From positions 893,501 through 957,500 of the forward strand of contig NZ_CP042467.1 in NCBI RefSeq assembly GCF_007993755.1: a stretch of 64,000 bases of DNA. Reading direction: 5' to 3'. Numbering within the stretch: the stretch's first letter is position 1; each line of letters starts with the position of its first letter. The notes under the pieces are model-generated. The model saw only the letters and a program-made list of their open reading frames with translations. It was not told the DNA's origin and searched no databases. The position numbers were made by a program, and so were the translations under genes. The stretch comes from Microvenator marinus (lineage in GTDB: Bacteria; Myxococcota_A; Bradymonadia; Bradymonadales; Bradymonadaceae). Of the stretch, positions 26,214 to 35,913 are shown piece by piece.

Positions 26214-28523
26214 CTAATCGTCAAATTGGTTGAGCAAAAACTCGTCTGCCGACGCTGCGTCGGGACTTGGTGCCCATTCGGTGGGAGCCGTCCCCACCAA
26301 GAAGACCTCTTCGATCCCACCTTCACGCACACGCTTTCCACTCACAGGGTCGATTCTCACACGGACAATTCCCATAGACGGCTCCTCAAATTGTTTAGGT
26401 TCTCCTTTGAGAGCCGCCTTCATAAAACCCAGCCAAATTGGGGCAGCCACCTTGCCGCCATATTCCTTCGCGCCAAGCGATGTGTTGTCGCTGTAGCCAA
26501 CCCAAACGCCAGTCACTAGGTCAGGGGTATAACCGATGAACCAGGCGTCTTTCGCCTCGTTAGTGGTCCCCGTCTTACCCGCCACGGGCCGTTTAATCTC
26601 CGCCAACGAGCTCGCCGTTCCGGCACGCCTCGTGCCATCTGAACTCGTGTATCCCTCAACGACGCTTCGCAAAAGACTGGTGGTTAAGTAGGCAACTTCA
26701 GGGGGAATGGCTTGTTCGGCTTTGGACCGAAAATCCTCCTTGAAGTCACGCCCACGGACTTGGGTGATATAAAGTGGCTCTGCGGTAGCCCCTCCGGATG
26801 CGAAGGTCGCGTAAGCGTTGGTAATCTCCACAGGCGTCATCTCGGTTGACCCCATCACCATGGTGAAATTGTCCACGAGGGGAGTATCCATGCCGATCCG
26901 TTTTGCAAACTCCTGAGCCTTTTCGATGGTCAGATCTTGAAGCACGCGAACCGAGACCACGTTTCGACTTGCGCCAATCGCTTCTCGAATCCGGATCGGA
27001 CCGCGCCAATTGCCATCGCTGTTCTTGGGCGACCAGTTCTTCCCGCCGTGAAGTTGAAAGACAGTCGGCGAGTCCAAATAGATACTTGCTGGAGAAATGG
27101 TTTTCGCCTCAATGGCTGCCGAGTAGACAATAGGCTTAAACGATGACCCGGTCTGACGCTTCGCCTGCGACACATGGTCATATTGATTGGCGCCAAAATC
27201 ATAACCCCCAACGTGCGAAACCACGTGTCGAGTCTTCGGATCGATCGCGATAAGCGCGGCCTCCGGGCCTGTTCTAAATGCAAGGGTAGGTTTCTCAGGG
27301 TCAACTACTTTGAGTCGAAGAACCGAGTGTGTTGGATAGCGCTCCTCGAGCTTGTCCTCACCAAGAGCGCGCGCACCACTGACTTCAAACTCAACCTTGG
27401 CGCTACCGGTATTGAGAACCAGTTTTCCATCCTTATGACCAGTGATGACAGCCTCACGAAGGTCACCGACCTTAGTGCCCTTCTCCCACTTCTTGGCCAA
27501 GTTCTTTACGTAAGATTCAACTTCTTTGGCCTTGAGCGTCTTGAGCGGCCTGTAGAGCTTGTGCCGTTCATCGTAGATCTCCAAACCCTTTCGCAAAGCC
27601 GCCTCCCCAGCCTTTTGCCTCTCCACCTCGAGGGTCGTGCGCACCCGAAGGCCTCCCCCCATCACCTTTTCTTCGCCGTACTTCTCCACAAGTGACTTTC
27701 GCACATGTTCAACAAAATGCGGCGCGAGACCAAGATACGGGTCGATCTTATCCCTATCGGCTAGTTTGATGGGATCGTCTTCGGCTTCGCGATACTCGGC
27801 CTCGTTGATGAAGCCTTTATCTCTGAGCTGCTTCAAAACATAGGCTCGGCGCTTCAGCGCGGCCTCTGGATGGCGCCTGGGCGTCAGCCGCTCAGGCGAT
27901 TGTGTCAGGCCGGCCAAGAGCGCTCCCTCGACCATCGTGACGTCTTTGACGGATTTCCCAAAATACTGGCGCGACGCCTCTTCCACACCGTTGACGCCAT
28001 GCCCGAGGTAAATGGTGTTCAAGTAGAGGTATAGAATGTCTTCTTTGGTCAGATTCTTTTCGAGCTCGCGCGCAAGAATGATCTCTTTGACCTTCCTAGC
28101 CAGACTCTTTTCGGGCGAAAGTACCAGGTTTTTGACCACCTGCTGAGTAATCGTCGAGGTTCCGCGAACACCTTGGTCATACCGCACGGCGTAGTAGAAA
28201 GCGCGCACCATGCCCAGGTAGTCGATTCCTTCATGGACCATGAAATCAGCGTCTTCGGCCGCCATGAACGCGTCTTTGACGTGCTGAGGAATCACCTCTT
28301 CACCCACCACCGTTCGCTTCGAACCAGGCGTAAAGAACTCACCGATCACGTGTCCCTCAGCCGAAAGAATTCGAGTCATCTGAGGCGGGTCAAAATCCTC
28401 GCGTTTCAAAATCTCCGGCAGGTCGCGCCCATAATAGTAAAAAATCCCGGCCAGACCGATGACGCCCGCCAGAGCACCCATGATGGCCAGAATACCAATC
28501 CATTTTACGATCGATTTTATCAC
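26214..28523 (-). CDS. Penicillin-binding protein 1A, bifunctional peptidoglycan synthase
   Basis: A 769-residue class A PBP that polymerises lipid II and cross-links stems. An N-terminal membrane anchor (about 7-30) is followed by the GT51 glycosyltransferase domain with catalytic Glu90 in AAEDADFMVHEGID and the block TSTITQQVVKNLVLSPEKS. The transpeptidase domain has the active-site SxxK at 460-463 (TGSSFKP), SRN at 519-521 and KTGT at 650-653. An OB-like insert of about 100 residues (roughly 320-420) separates the two domains, as in PBP1a. The start is a GTG, with only a weak ribosome site. A GTGAC/GTCAC inverted repeat lies 22 bases upstream. Confidence 0.95.
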   Translation of the reverse strand: MIKSIVKWIGILAIMGALAGVIGLAGIFYYYGRDLPEILKREDFDPPQMTRILSAEGHVIGEFFTPGSKRTVVGEEVIPQHVKDAFMAAEDADFMVHEGIDYLGMVRAFYYAVRYDQGVRGTSTITQQVVKNLVLSPEKSLARKVKEIILARELEKNLTKEDILYLYLNTIYLGHGVNGVEEASRQYFGKSVKDVTMVEGALLAGLTQSPERLTPRRHPEAALKRRAYVLKQLRDKGFINEAEYREAEDDPIKLADRDKIDPYLGLAPHFVEHVRKSLVEKYGEEKVMGGGLRVRTTLEVERQKAGEAALRKGLEIYDERHKLYRPLKTLKAKEVESYVKNLAKKWEKGTKVGDLREAVITGHKDGKLVLNTGSAKVEFEVSGARALGEDKLEERYPTHSVLRLKVVDPEKPTLAFRTGPEAALIAIDPKTRHVVSHVGGYDFGANQYDHVSQAKRQTGSSFKPIVYSAAIEAKTISPASIYLDSPTVFQLHGGKNWSPKNSDGNWRGPIRIREAIGASRNVVSVRVLQDLTIEKAQEFAKRIGMDTPLVDNFTMVMGSTEMTPVEITNAYATFASGGATAEPLYITQVRGRDFKEDFRSKAEQAIPPEVAYLTTSLLRSVVEGYTSSDGTRRAGTASSLAEIKRPVAGKTGTTNEAKDAWFIGYTPDLVTGVWVGYSDNTSLGAKEYGGKVAAPIWLGFMKAALKGEPKQFEEPSMGIVRVRIDPVSGKRVREGGIEEVFLVGTAPTEWAPSPDAASADEFLLNQFDD

Positions 28524-28545
28524 AATTCACTCACTCGTATCGTCC

Positions 28546-28559
28546 GTGACACAAGTCAC
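28546..28559. promoter_or_regulatory. Inverted repeat upstream of the PBP1A gene
   Basis: GTGAC-ACAA-GTCAC, a perfect five-base dyad with a four-base spacer, 22 bases before the PBP1A GTG start. It has the size of a regulator binding site but no family can be assigned and such short dyads also arise by chance. Confidence 0.22.
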
Positions 28560-28609
28560 CAGCCTCAAACATCACCCGTTGGCTAGATCATTCCGTACAC
28601 ACTAGATTC

Positions 28610-29368
28610 TCATAAATCGACCAATAACTTGATCACGCTGAAGATGATGACCACCACGATTAGGCGCTGGATCCAATCTGCGGCCTTATCACTTTTCACC
28701 GCAAACCGAGCTGCCATCCACGCTCCCAAACTCTGACCTCCCGCCATCAATGCTCCAAGCCCCCAATCAATCTGGGAATTCAACGCAAAGATGGGTATCG
28801 CGCCCGCGGTAAACATGATGGTCAAGAAGAGCTTTAGCCCATTGGCCTTGACGATATCGTAGCCAGCCCCCGCCACCAAAGCCACGAGGAGCAAAATCCC
28901 CACCGAAGCCTGAATAAACCCGCCGTAGACACCAATCGCCAAGAACGCCAGTAACAACAAGGGCGTCAGTGGCTTCTCTCTAGTATCCTTGGCCGCGAAC
29001 TGCCCTGGCTTCGCCAAGATCACCACCAATGAGCCCAGCATCACCGCGGCGATGACGATGCGCATCACCACATCGTTCATCTGGACCGCGACCAGCGCCC
29101 CGAGCACAGAGCCCACAAAGGCAATCCCCGCCAGCTTCCATTCGCGCGGCCCAATCTCGAACTTTCCGCCGTGTCTAAATGTGGCCACCGCCACCATGCT
29201 CTGCACGATGATGCCAACACGGTTGGTACCATTCGCGACGTCGGCCGGTAGCCCAAGAAAGATGAGCATCGGTAGCGTCAACAACGATCCACTCCCCGCC
29301 AATGTATTGATGATGCCGGCGACCACGCCCACTATCGCGGCGCCAACCCATACCCACCAGACTTCCAT
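28610..29368 (-). CDS. TauE/SafE-family anion permease
   Basis: A 252-residue integral membrane protein with about eight hydrophobic helices. The N-terminal half contains the family pattern GVVAGIINTLAGSGSLLTLPMLIFLGLP followed by ANGTNRVGIIVQS, and the second half repeats it as GGFIQASVGILLLVALV and VKANGLKLFLTIMFTAGA. The family exports or imports sulphite, sulphoacetate and related anions. No sulphur-metabolism gene is adjacent, so the substrate is unknown. It stands alone, upstream of PBP1A on the same strand with an 86-base gap. Confidence 0.9.
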   Translation of the reverse strand: MEVWWVWVGAAIVGVVAGIINTLAGSGSLLTLPMLIFLGLPADVANGTNRVGIIVQSMVAVATFRHGGKFEIGPREWKLAGIAFVGSVLGALVAVQMNDVVMRIVIAAVMLGSLVVILAKPGQFAAKDTREKPLTPLLLLAFLAIGVYGGFIQASVGILLLVALVAGAGYDIVKANGLKLFLTIMFTAGAIPIFALNSQIDWGLGALMAGGQSLGAWMAARFAVKSDKAADWIQRLIVVVIIFSVIKLLVDL

Positions 29369-29503
29369 TTCGAGCTCTTAAAAAAATGAAGAAAAAAAAT
29401 TTGCCCGCACGATCTGCATCGATCATACTGCGTGTAGGACAAACACGGTATACAACTTAAAGCCACCGCGCACCAACGCCAAGGACGGCAAAGGAAGTGC
29501 AAA

Positions 29504-29830
29504 ATGCGATCAATTATCTGTCGCTTCAGGGATGAAGCAGAGCTCTTCGCGCAACTCAACAAACGCAACGACCTGAATTTCCTCGGGGAGTTCCAAATGC
29601 CGCTCGGCAACGCCATCGAGATCACGATCATGATTTCGTCGCTTCGCGAGAGATGCCGCCTCAAGATGCACGCGGTCGAGCGTTGCGCCATGGCGATCGA
29701 CGACGGCCATGTTCGTGGAGCCCGCCTTTGGAATTATACGGTTCGGGTGGCTGACGAAGACCGAGTCTGGCTCGATGCCTTCCTCTCAAAGATCCGCGCC
29801 ACCCAAACATTTAGCGCACAAGCGGCCTAA
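29504..29830 (+). CDS. Small protein, possibly PilZ-like
   Basis: A 108-residue soluble protein with a good ribosome site (AGGAAG before the ATG). The centre, FLGEFQMPLGNAIEITIMISS followed by a strand-rich segment and WNYTVRVADEDRVWLDAFLSKI, has the strand order of a PilZ-type beta barrel, but the RxxxR and D/NxSxxG residues that bind cyclic di-GMP are not visible. It may therefore be a non-binding PilZ relative or something else. It ends one base before the convergent TPR gene. The 135 bases upstream are A/T-rich and shared with the TauE gene. Confidence 0.6.
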   Translation: MRSIICRFRDEAELFAQLNKRNDLNFLGEFQMPLGNAIEITIMISSLRERCRLKMHAVERCAMAIDDGHVRGARLWNYTVRVADEDRVWLDAFLSKIRATQTFSAQAA

Positions 29831-29831
29831 A

Positions 29832-32051
29832 TCAGCCGGCGTTGAGTGAGTGGCCGATTCTTGAGCGCAGCTCAAGATATTCCGAGCTAATTGAATAGCT
29901 GATTAGCGTTTCCATACGCTGGTCCACGCTCCTGTTCCCGATCTTCTGCGGCTCATTCTGCAGATACTCACGGGCAGCGTCCAAATCATCACAGAAAATC
30001 AGACCCACGCGATTTGCCGTGTCCTCCACCGCGTTCAGCCACTTCACAAGGTCAACCTCGTAGCGCGAAGCCTTATCCACCGCGGACTTGAGCTGGTCAA
30101 AAGCCGGCCCTTTGATCTTCTTCTTCATGTGCTTGAGCACCTGCTCACTCTCTTTCGTCAGGTCGATCGGGCGCTCCGGATGCACGAGCGAAGCCGCCAA
30201 CATGAAGAAGGCTTGCAAGTCCGTAGCGGGACGGATCGCTGCCAAATAGAACGGTGCCAAGAAAAGAAAGAGTTGTTTTCCAACGATGAACGCCGTGTAC
30301 TCTTCCCGACCACTCGCAAGAATATCGTCACCGGCAATCATACCCTCCGGCACGAGCGCCCCATTGACGATCCCCTCTTGCTCAGGCTTGTACCAAAGCT
30401 CGGGAAGGTTCTGATAGCCTAGCGTGGAGCCCACGCTCTTGTAGATTCGATTGAACGCGAGTGGCTCGTCCAAGTTCACGCGATTCTTACGCTTTAGTCC
30501 CCATTTGGACGTCGCCTCGCCAGTCCACTCCTCAAGCGCCGGCTTCAAAATCCTAAACACCTCCGACACGTTCGCATCGAGCTCTTTGGAGAAGATATGG
30601 TTGTTCAACATATCTGAGGTGAACTGGTTCTTAATCGGCCGGAAAAGTGCCGTGTTGAAGCGCGCCACGAACTGAGACGCCTTCTCATCGAGCGGATGCT
30701 TCTTATGGGCGAGCACGCGGTAGATATTCCACGCGCGGTCTACGTCTTTTTGCTTCAAGTAGACGCGTCCAAGGCGCTCCAAGACATCCAAACGGTCCCC
30801 GCGCTCCTTGTACATCGCCTTGAGGTGCTCAATCGCAGCGGGCGCCAAATCCGGGTTCCTTTCGGCAATTTCTGCGGCCTCGGCGTGCATATCGAAGCCC
30901 TGAGCCACCTGTGCTGCAGCTTGCCCGTATGCGAAGACCGCGTCTTGGTCTCGTTTGAGGTGAAGCTTGTAGACCTCCCCCAACTTCTGCCAGAGCACGT
31001 ACATGAGCTTGGGATCGTTGTTACCGGCTTCCACGTTGGCCGAAATCAACTGTACGTAGGCGGTCTCAAGTCCTTCCCAATCTTTGGCGTCCACCAGGAT
31101 CGAAGTCACAGCTTTGAACGCATCGAGCCGTGACGGATCGAGCTCCAGCGCCCTTCGGAAGCCGGCGAGCGCCTTATCGGACTCCCAGAGCTCGTCGCGT
31201 GCAACTTCGGAAGAACGCACGATCCACTCGGCCTGCTCAGCCGGGGTCTCAGCGATCTGAGAAAGCGTAAAATACGCGCGGCTCACTCGTCTCCAGTCCC
31301 CTACTTCGGAGCCCACACGAGCGATCTTCTCAATCACCTTCTTGTTCTGCGGGTTCTCGATCAAGGCCTGTTCGTAAACATCCAACGCTCGGCCAGGGTC
31401 ATTGAACTCAAGCGCCCAATCGTCACCTAGCGCCATCAACGCATGAGAACGCGCGATTGGGTCATCCAACGTACGAATCAGCTTCTGGCGCACGCGAATC
31501 ACGTCCAGCGGCTCGCCAATCTGGCCCACGACTCGGAGCAATCCCGAGAGGGAAACCTGATCCATCGGGTCTTGCTCGAGCGCTTTTTCAAACGAGGTTT
31601 GAGCCTTCTCGAGCTTGCCGAGCCCCTCGTAAAACGTGCCGAGCTGGCGGTAAATCCCAACAACTTCTTTATCGCTGAGCTGCCGCTTATGGTGCAGGAG
31701 CATGGCCTGAACCACTTTGAGCCCCTCTTCGTTCTTCTGATTGTGGAAGAGAAGGTCGGAGTACGGCCGCAACACGTTCAGATTTCGCGGATCCAGCTCA
31801 AAAGCACGCTGATACGAAGTCATCGCGTCGTCTTCCTGCTCCAAAGCCCGCTGAAGGTCGCCAAGCTTTCCGTAGAGCCAGAGATTATCCGAGAGATAGC
31901 GCGTGGAGTCCGGCCATCGCGAAATTTGCTCAAGGAGCATGACACCGTGCGAGAGTTGCCCGCCCTGAATGAACTCTGTGAGCTTCTCTTTAACTTTCGA
32001 GAGGTCTACAAGCTCGGGAGATTGGTCGGGGGTAGAGGCCACTTCCGTCAT
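29832..32051 (-). CDS. Large TPR protein with an unassigned C-terminal domain
   Basis: A 739-residue soluble protein. Residues 20-450 are TPR units of good quality, for example AMTSYQRAFELDPRNLNVL, KAQTSFEKALEQDPMDQVSL, RALDVYEQALIENPQNKKVI and ALAGFRRALELDPSRLDAF. The last 290 residues form a separate domain with WYKPEQEGIVNGALVPEGMIAGDDIL and FLAPFYLAAIRPATDLQAFFMLAASLVHP, a pattern I associate with myxobacterial TPR proteins but cannot name. It is followed downstream only by the convergent small gene, and starts 23 bases after the stop of the PEGA kinase, so the two are likely co-transcribed. Possible role: scaffold for the kinase. Confidence 0.82.
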   Translation of the reverse strand: MTEVASTPDQSPELVDLSKVKEKLTEFIQGGQLSHGVMLLEQISRWPDSTRYLSDNLWLYGKLGDLQRALEQEDDAMTSYQRAFELDPRNLNVLRPYSDLLFHNQKNEEGLKVVQAMLLHHKRQLSDKEVVGIYRQLGTFYEGLGKLEKAQTSFEKALEQDPMDQVSLSGLLRVVGQIGEPLDVIRVRQKLIRTLDDPIARSHALMALGDDWALEFNDPGRALDVYEQALIENPQNKKVIEKIARVGSEVGDWRRVSRAYFTLSQIAETPAEQAEWIVRSSEVARDELWESDKALAGFRRALELDPSRLDAFKAVTSILVDAKDWEGLETAYVQLISANVEAGNNDPKLMYVLWQKLGEVYKLHLKRDQDAVFAYGQAAAQVAQGFDMHAEAAEIAERNPDLAPAAIEHLKAMYKERGDRLDVLERLGRVYLKQKDVDRAWNIYRVLAHKKHPLDEKASQFVARFNTALFRPIKNQFTSDMLNNHIFSKELDANVSEVFRILKPALEEWTGEATSKWGLKRKNRVNLDEPLAFNRIYKSVGSTLGYQNLPELWYKPEQEGIVNGALVPEGMIAGDDILASGREEYTAFIVGKQLFLFLAPFYLAAIRPATDLQAFFMLAASLVHPERPIDLTKESEQVLKHMKKKIKGPAFDQLKSAVDKASRYEVDLVKWLNAVEDTANRVGLIFCDDLDAAREYLQNEPQKIGNRSVDQRMETLISYSISSEYLELRSRIGHSLNAG

Positions 32052-32074
32052 CGTGTCACCAACTTTGTGGAGTT

Positions 32075-33994
32075 TTAGCGTTCGTTTGCGTTTAGCACGA
32101 CTATCTTAGTTTGCCCCGCCACCACGTCAACCGTCTTGGAGGTCATCGTCTCGCCATTTTGCTTGAGATAGAAGCGGTGTCTGCCCTCGGTCAACTCGAT
32201 CGTCTGCCTCGGGGTGTCTCCATATGACTTTCGCCCGACCATCAAACTTCCCCATGGGATAAGGGTGACCGAGACTTTTCCGGTCTTTACCACTTCCTCT
32301 TTGGGCTCCGCTTTCTTTGTCTTTTTGGCGACTTCAGTCTTGGATTCGACCTTTGTGGGCGCAGCGGCCTCTTCTACTTTCGCTGGTTCTGGCTCAACCG
32401 GAGGCTCTTTGACTTCAGCACCGACGACTGGCTCCAAGACTTGAGGATCAACTGGCTGGTCTTCGGGCGGTGATGCAATTGCAGATTCAGGCCCCGAACC
32501 CTCTGGTGATTCAGTTGGCACGATATCAATGTTTTCAACTACCTCCACGGGCTCCTCAACGTCGCTCGACCCGCTCATACCCTGAAACAGCGCCCAGCCA
32601 CCCACGCCTACGAGTAGCACCATCAGAAGAGGGGCAAGCAGCAAGGCTTTTGGGAAACCCTTCTTCTGCTCGACCAAGACGGGTTCTTTTGCAGCCGCCT
32701 GTTTGGGGATCTGAGCAGTCATCAGCGGCTCCATCTCCGCCGAGCTCACCACTTGAGTAAAGCCTTTACCTTCCTCCACATCGTCGCCACCCGAGAACAC
32801 GAGCCTTGCCTTCGAAGGTCCAGAACCCTCGCTTCGTTGCGACTCCTCAAAATCAGGCAATGACACAGCTTCAGTCGCATACGAAGGAATGGCCTGAGAC
32901 TGTGCTGCGTCAGACCGAGCCGCTACGGATACCTTTTCTGGCTCAGCTTCACTTCGCATATCGAGGAGTTCCGTAGATTTATCCACGGCCTCCACACGGT
33001 CAGTCCTGACGTTTCGCGGGGAGTTTGTGGCAATCTCTGCCGTATCAAGAGGTGGGATCTCCACGGATGAAATCTCCGCCGAAACACCAGTCAGCCCTCG
33101 TCTCAAGGCGTGCGCAAACTCGATAGTGGTCTCAAAACGATTCTCAGGCTGCTTCTCGAGCCCTTTGAGCAACGCCTCTTCAAATGCGGGCGGCAACTCC
33201 AGTTCCGGGCGAATCACACTCGGCGGAAGTGGCTGGTCAGTGAGGTGCTTCGTAGCGATATCAATGGGCGAAGTCCCAAGAAACGGCGGACGCCCCGTGA
33301 GCAGAACGTAAAGCACGATGGCTAACGAATACTGGTCAGAACGACCGTCGAGCTGAATATCACGCACTTGCTCGGGTGACATATACTGCGGCGTTCCCAC
33401 AATAGTTCCAGTCATCGTGAGCTGCGTATCTGGCGCCATAGCAGTGGTGGCCTCGAGCGCCTTCGCAATTCCGAAGTCGATCACCTTTACAAAGTGCTCG
33501 TCCCGCCCGCGCTTCAAGATCATGATGTTTTGAGGCTTTACATCGCGGTGTACCAGTCCGTGCTGATGCGCGTCATCAAGGCTCGCCGCGGCCTGCTCCA
33601 CAATATGCAATGCTGTGGTCGTATCAAAACTACCGTGCGTCTTGACGTACTGCGATAAGTCCTCGCCCTCGAGAAATTCCATCGCGATGAAGAGCACGCC
33701 AAATTCTTCATCCTCGCCGAAATCATAGATAGTGACGCTGTTGGGGTGAGTCAGTCGCGACGTCGCCCGCGCCTCCATTTTAAAACGTTCGATAACCTTG
33801 CGATCGTTCAAGTCCCGAGGCGCAAGAACCTTCACCGCGCAACGCCGCCCTACTGAGGTCTGCTCCGCCTCAAAAACCGCGCCGTACCCACCTTGCCCAA
33901 GCAACGTCTTTAGAAAAAAACGCCCAGCAAGATGCTGCCCTTGAAGAGCTTTCAGGTCTATCGATTGCGCATTGACCAAGGTTGAACCCACCAT
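32075..33994 (-). CDS. Membrane Ser/Thr protein kinase with C-terminal PEGA domain
   Basis: A 639-residue Hanks-type kinase. The N-terminal kinase domain (about 24-300) has the glycine loop GQGGYGAV (33-40), Lys55, the catalytic HRD at 149-151 in HRDVKPQN and DFG at 173-175, so it should be active. A long acidic linker leads to one membrane helix (448-470). The extracytoplasmic part is Glu/Pro/Lys-rich and ends in a PEGA domain (about 572-636, with LIPWGSLMVGRKSYGDTP), a fold thought to bind envelope components. It may phosphorylate or regulate the TPR protein encoded immediately downstream. Confidence 0.92.
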   Translation of the reverse strand: MVGSTLVNAQSIDLKALQGQHLAGRFFLKTLLGQGGYGAVFEAEQTSVGRRCAVKVLAPRDLNDRKVIERFKMEARATSRLTHPNSVTIYDFGEDEEFGVLFIAMEFLEGEDLSQYVKTHGSFDTTTALHIVEQAAASLDDAHQHGLVHRDVKPQNIMILKRGRDEHFVKVIDFGIAKALEATTAMAPDTQLTMTGTIVGTPQYMSPEQVRDIQLDGRSDQYSLAIVLYVLLTGRPPFLGTSPIDIATKHLTDQPLPPSVIRPELELPPAFEEALLKGLEKQPENRFETTIEFAHALRRGLTGVSAEISSVEIPPLDTAEIATNSPRNVRTDRVEAVDKSTELLDMRSEAEPEKVSVAARSDAAQSQAIPSYATEAVSLPDFEESQRSEGSGPSKARLVFSGGDDVEEGKGFTQVVSSAEMEPLMTAQIPKQAAAKEPVLVEQKKGFPKALLLAPLLMVLLVGVGGWALFQGMSGSSDVEEPVEVVENIDIVPTESPEGSGPESAIASPPEDQPVDPQVLEPVVGAEVKEPPVEPEPAKVEEAAAPTKVESKTEVAKKTKKAEPKEEVVKTGKVSVTLIPWGSLMVGRKSYGDTPRQTIELTEGRHRFYLKQNGETMTSKTVDVVAGQTKIVVLNANER

Positions 33995-34061
33995 GACCGT
34001 TCAAAACAAGTTGTCAGACTAACACTCTTGTACAGACTCGTCTATTGGCGACAACACACAT

Positions 34062-35024
34062 TTAACTCGCACAGGCACTCGCCGCGAGCAGACTTCCCAC
34101 GACGGCCGCTCGGTGACAGTTATCTCCTCCCACCATGGTGTTTGCGACCAGTCCTGCGTGGAGGTTGCCTTCATACTTCCAAGCCAAGTAAAGGGCGCCG
34201 GGCATCGCGTCTTCGATGTAACAAGCCGAACTAAAACGACCACCCACGATTTCTGTGTCCGGCCTCGACGTCCAGGACGCCGCCTTAGTGGAGGAAAGCC
34301 ATGAATTTGCATGAACCTTCACAGCCTCCCGTAGCGTTTGTCCTTCAGCAATCGCGAAAAGAAGTGTCACGAGTAGATCTGCCGCCTCCAGCACTCCGTT
34401 GTTCTTGTGGGTGAGCGATACATGCGCTCTCACCGAGTCACGCACCTCGTCTCGCGAGGCGCCCTCGAGCGCGGCAACCAGTGCTGGCACGCAGGAAAGC
34501 CCGCCGATATGTTTATCATCGATTCCACATTTCAGAGGATCCATCCCGCTGGCGTAATTATTAAAGTAGGCGCGGTGATACTCTTCCGCATAAGTATCGT
34601 TGTGCCAGCCCGGCTCCAGCATGCAAGAGATGTAGGTTTCCGCCCATAGCTTCACATCGTAGCCGCCATTAGCCTTGACCTGCTTGTAGAGCTCGCGGGC
34701 GAGTTGAAAGTTGAGCGTGTTCTCACCGGCCTTCAAGAACTGGTGATAATGCACGCCCTTTTGGCCCCAGTACTTTGCCTGGCCTCGCAGAATGTCCGCT
34801 CGCTCGTTGACCGGCTGATAGCTCGAGCGCCACAAAATACTGCCCGAGTGAGGATTTTTCGGCGCCACGTAATCATCTACCGTTCCGTAATCCCGTTTGA
34901 GCGCCTCGGTGTCATAGTACCAGTGCACCGGCATAGCCAGGGCATCTCCCATCAAAGCCCCTTCAAACGCGGCGCGAAAAGGGGTCATCTCTTTCACACT
35001 ATTCGTCCAATCTTCTGGCCTCAT
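34062..35024 (-). CDS. ADP-ribosylglycohydrolase-family protein
   Basis: A 320-residue helical protein of the ADP-ribosylglycohydrolase (DraG/ARH/J1-crystallin) family, opening with FRAAFEGALMGDALAMPVHWYYD. The metal-binding positions seem to be conserved in part: an Asp pair in the late GGDNCHRAAVVGSLL segment, where DraG enzymes have D-x-D-T-x-x-x-G, here reads GGDNCHR. Loss of the second Asp could alter catalysis, though similar variants are common in this subfamily. GAGGAG lies a few bases before the ATG at 35024, which is preferred to the internal ATG at 34988. It overlaps the preceding HTTM-like gene by 26 bases and is the last gene of a four-gene operon. Confidence 0.85.
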   Translation of the reverse strand: MRPEDWTNSVKEMTPFRAAFEGALMGDALAMPVHWYYDTEALKRDYGTVDDYVAPKNPHSGSILWRSSYQPVNERADILRGQAKYWGQKGVHYHQFLKAGENTLNFQLARELYKQVKANGGYDVKLWAETYISCMLEPGWHNDTYAEEYHRAYFNNYASGMDPLKCGIDDKHIGGLSCVPALVAALEGASRDEVRDSVRAHVSLTHKNNGVLEAADLLVTLLFAIAEGQTLREAVKVHANSWLSSTKAASWTSRPDTEIVGGRFSSACYIEDAMPGALYLAWKYEGNLHAGLVANTMVGGDNCHRAAVVGSLLAASACAS

Positions 35025-35913
35025 CGTTCTCCTCTCGCCAAATGCTAGTCTGCTTCACATGACTTCGATGCTTGGAGACGCCAAGAGATTGCAATGACTT
35101 TCGAATCCAATTCGGATCGAAGGTCAAGAGGTGGATCATCAGCATTCCGACACTGAGGTCTGCGAAAGCCACGGTGCAAATGATGCCGATATGCAGACCC
35201 ACCAGAGACAACCAGAGCCAGGGCCTGGCCCGGGAAACCATCGCGATTGGGAGCGCCAGAAGCTCAATGCCTAGCGTCGACCATGTAAGTAGGCTCAAGA
35301 ACTGGGGCACTTCGAGGAGCAAATCTCGCAAGGGTGAGAGCCTCGCGAGTGGACTCATCAGCACGTGTTGGATAGCCGTACCGTCAAGCCACGATGGGCT
35401 CAAAAGCTTGGTGTAGCCGCTATACGTGTAGCCCGCCGCCATCACCCACCACGCACTTCCGTACATGGATTTTGGCACCGTAGATACCGCATCTTTCCGG
35501 GGTAGAAATGCGTGAAAGAGAAGCATCCAGCCCACAAACGCCAGACTCGGGTTTGAGATCAAGGGGTTGCGCCCAAAGAGGCTGGCCCAGATGATCCAGA
35601 TCAACACGGCCATCCACCTGTCTTTAAGCCCAAATGCAAAGGCCACACTTGCAATCGCCCCTACGCAGACAGTTCCCACGGCCACAACTGGCGAATTGAA
35701 GAAGGTCAACACGTTTGGAAAGAGATAGGCGAAAGGACTTAGAAGGGAGTCGGGCAAATTCCCCTGGTTCGAAAAGAGTTCTGCCGCCCATGGGATGAGA
35801 TGCGCGAAGTGAATCGTCAGATAAGCGCCCAGAATGATTCGAACCCACTTATAAGACTCGGAAGTCCAGCCGTTTGCGATCTTGAGTTTTTCGGGAAATT
35901 GAATCGTAATCAT
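34999..35913 (-). CDS. HTTM-like multispanning membrane protein
   Basis: A 304-residue protein with about eight hydrophobic helices. The pattern VRIILGAYLTIHFAHLIPW, then FNSPVVAVGTVCVGAIASVAFAFGL, then AAGYTYSGYTKLLSPSWLDGTAIQHVL resembles HTTM/vitamin K carboxylase-like membrane domains, in which the YTYSGYxKLxSPxWxDG block is typical. No carboxylase catalytic lysine is evident. The ATG at 35913 overlaps the previous stop as ATGA and has GAGGTG eight bases upstream; the ATG at 35919 is too close to that site. Function is unknown; its operon partners are a secreted protein, a sterol-desaturase-like enzyme and an ADP-ribosylglycohydrolase-like protein. Confidence 0.8.
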   Translation of the reverse strand: MITIQFPEKLKIANGWTSESYKWVRIILGAYLTIHFAHLIPWAAELFSNQGNLPDSLLSPFAYLFPNVLTFFNSPVVAVGTVCVGAIASVAFAFGLKDRWMAVLIWIIWASLFGRNPLISNPSLAFVGWMLLFHAFLPRKDAVSTVPKSMYGSAWWVMAAGYTYSGYTKLLSPSWLDGTAIQHVLMSPLARLSPLRDLLLEVPQFLSLLTWSTLGIELLALPIAMVSRARPWLWLSLVGLHIGIICTVAFADLSVGMLMIHLLTFDPNWIRKSLQSLGVSKHRSHVKQTSIWREENDEARRLDE

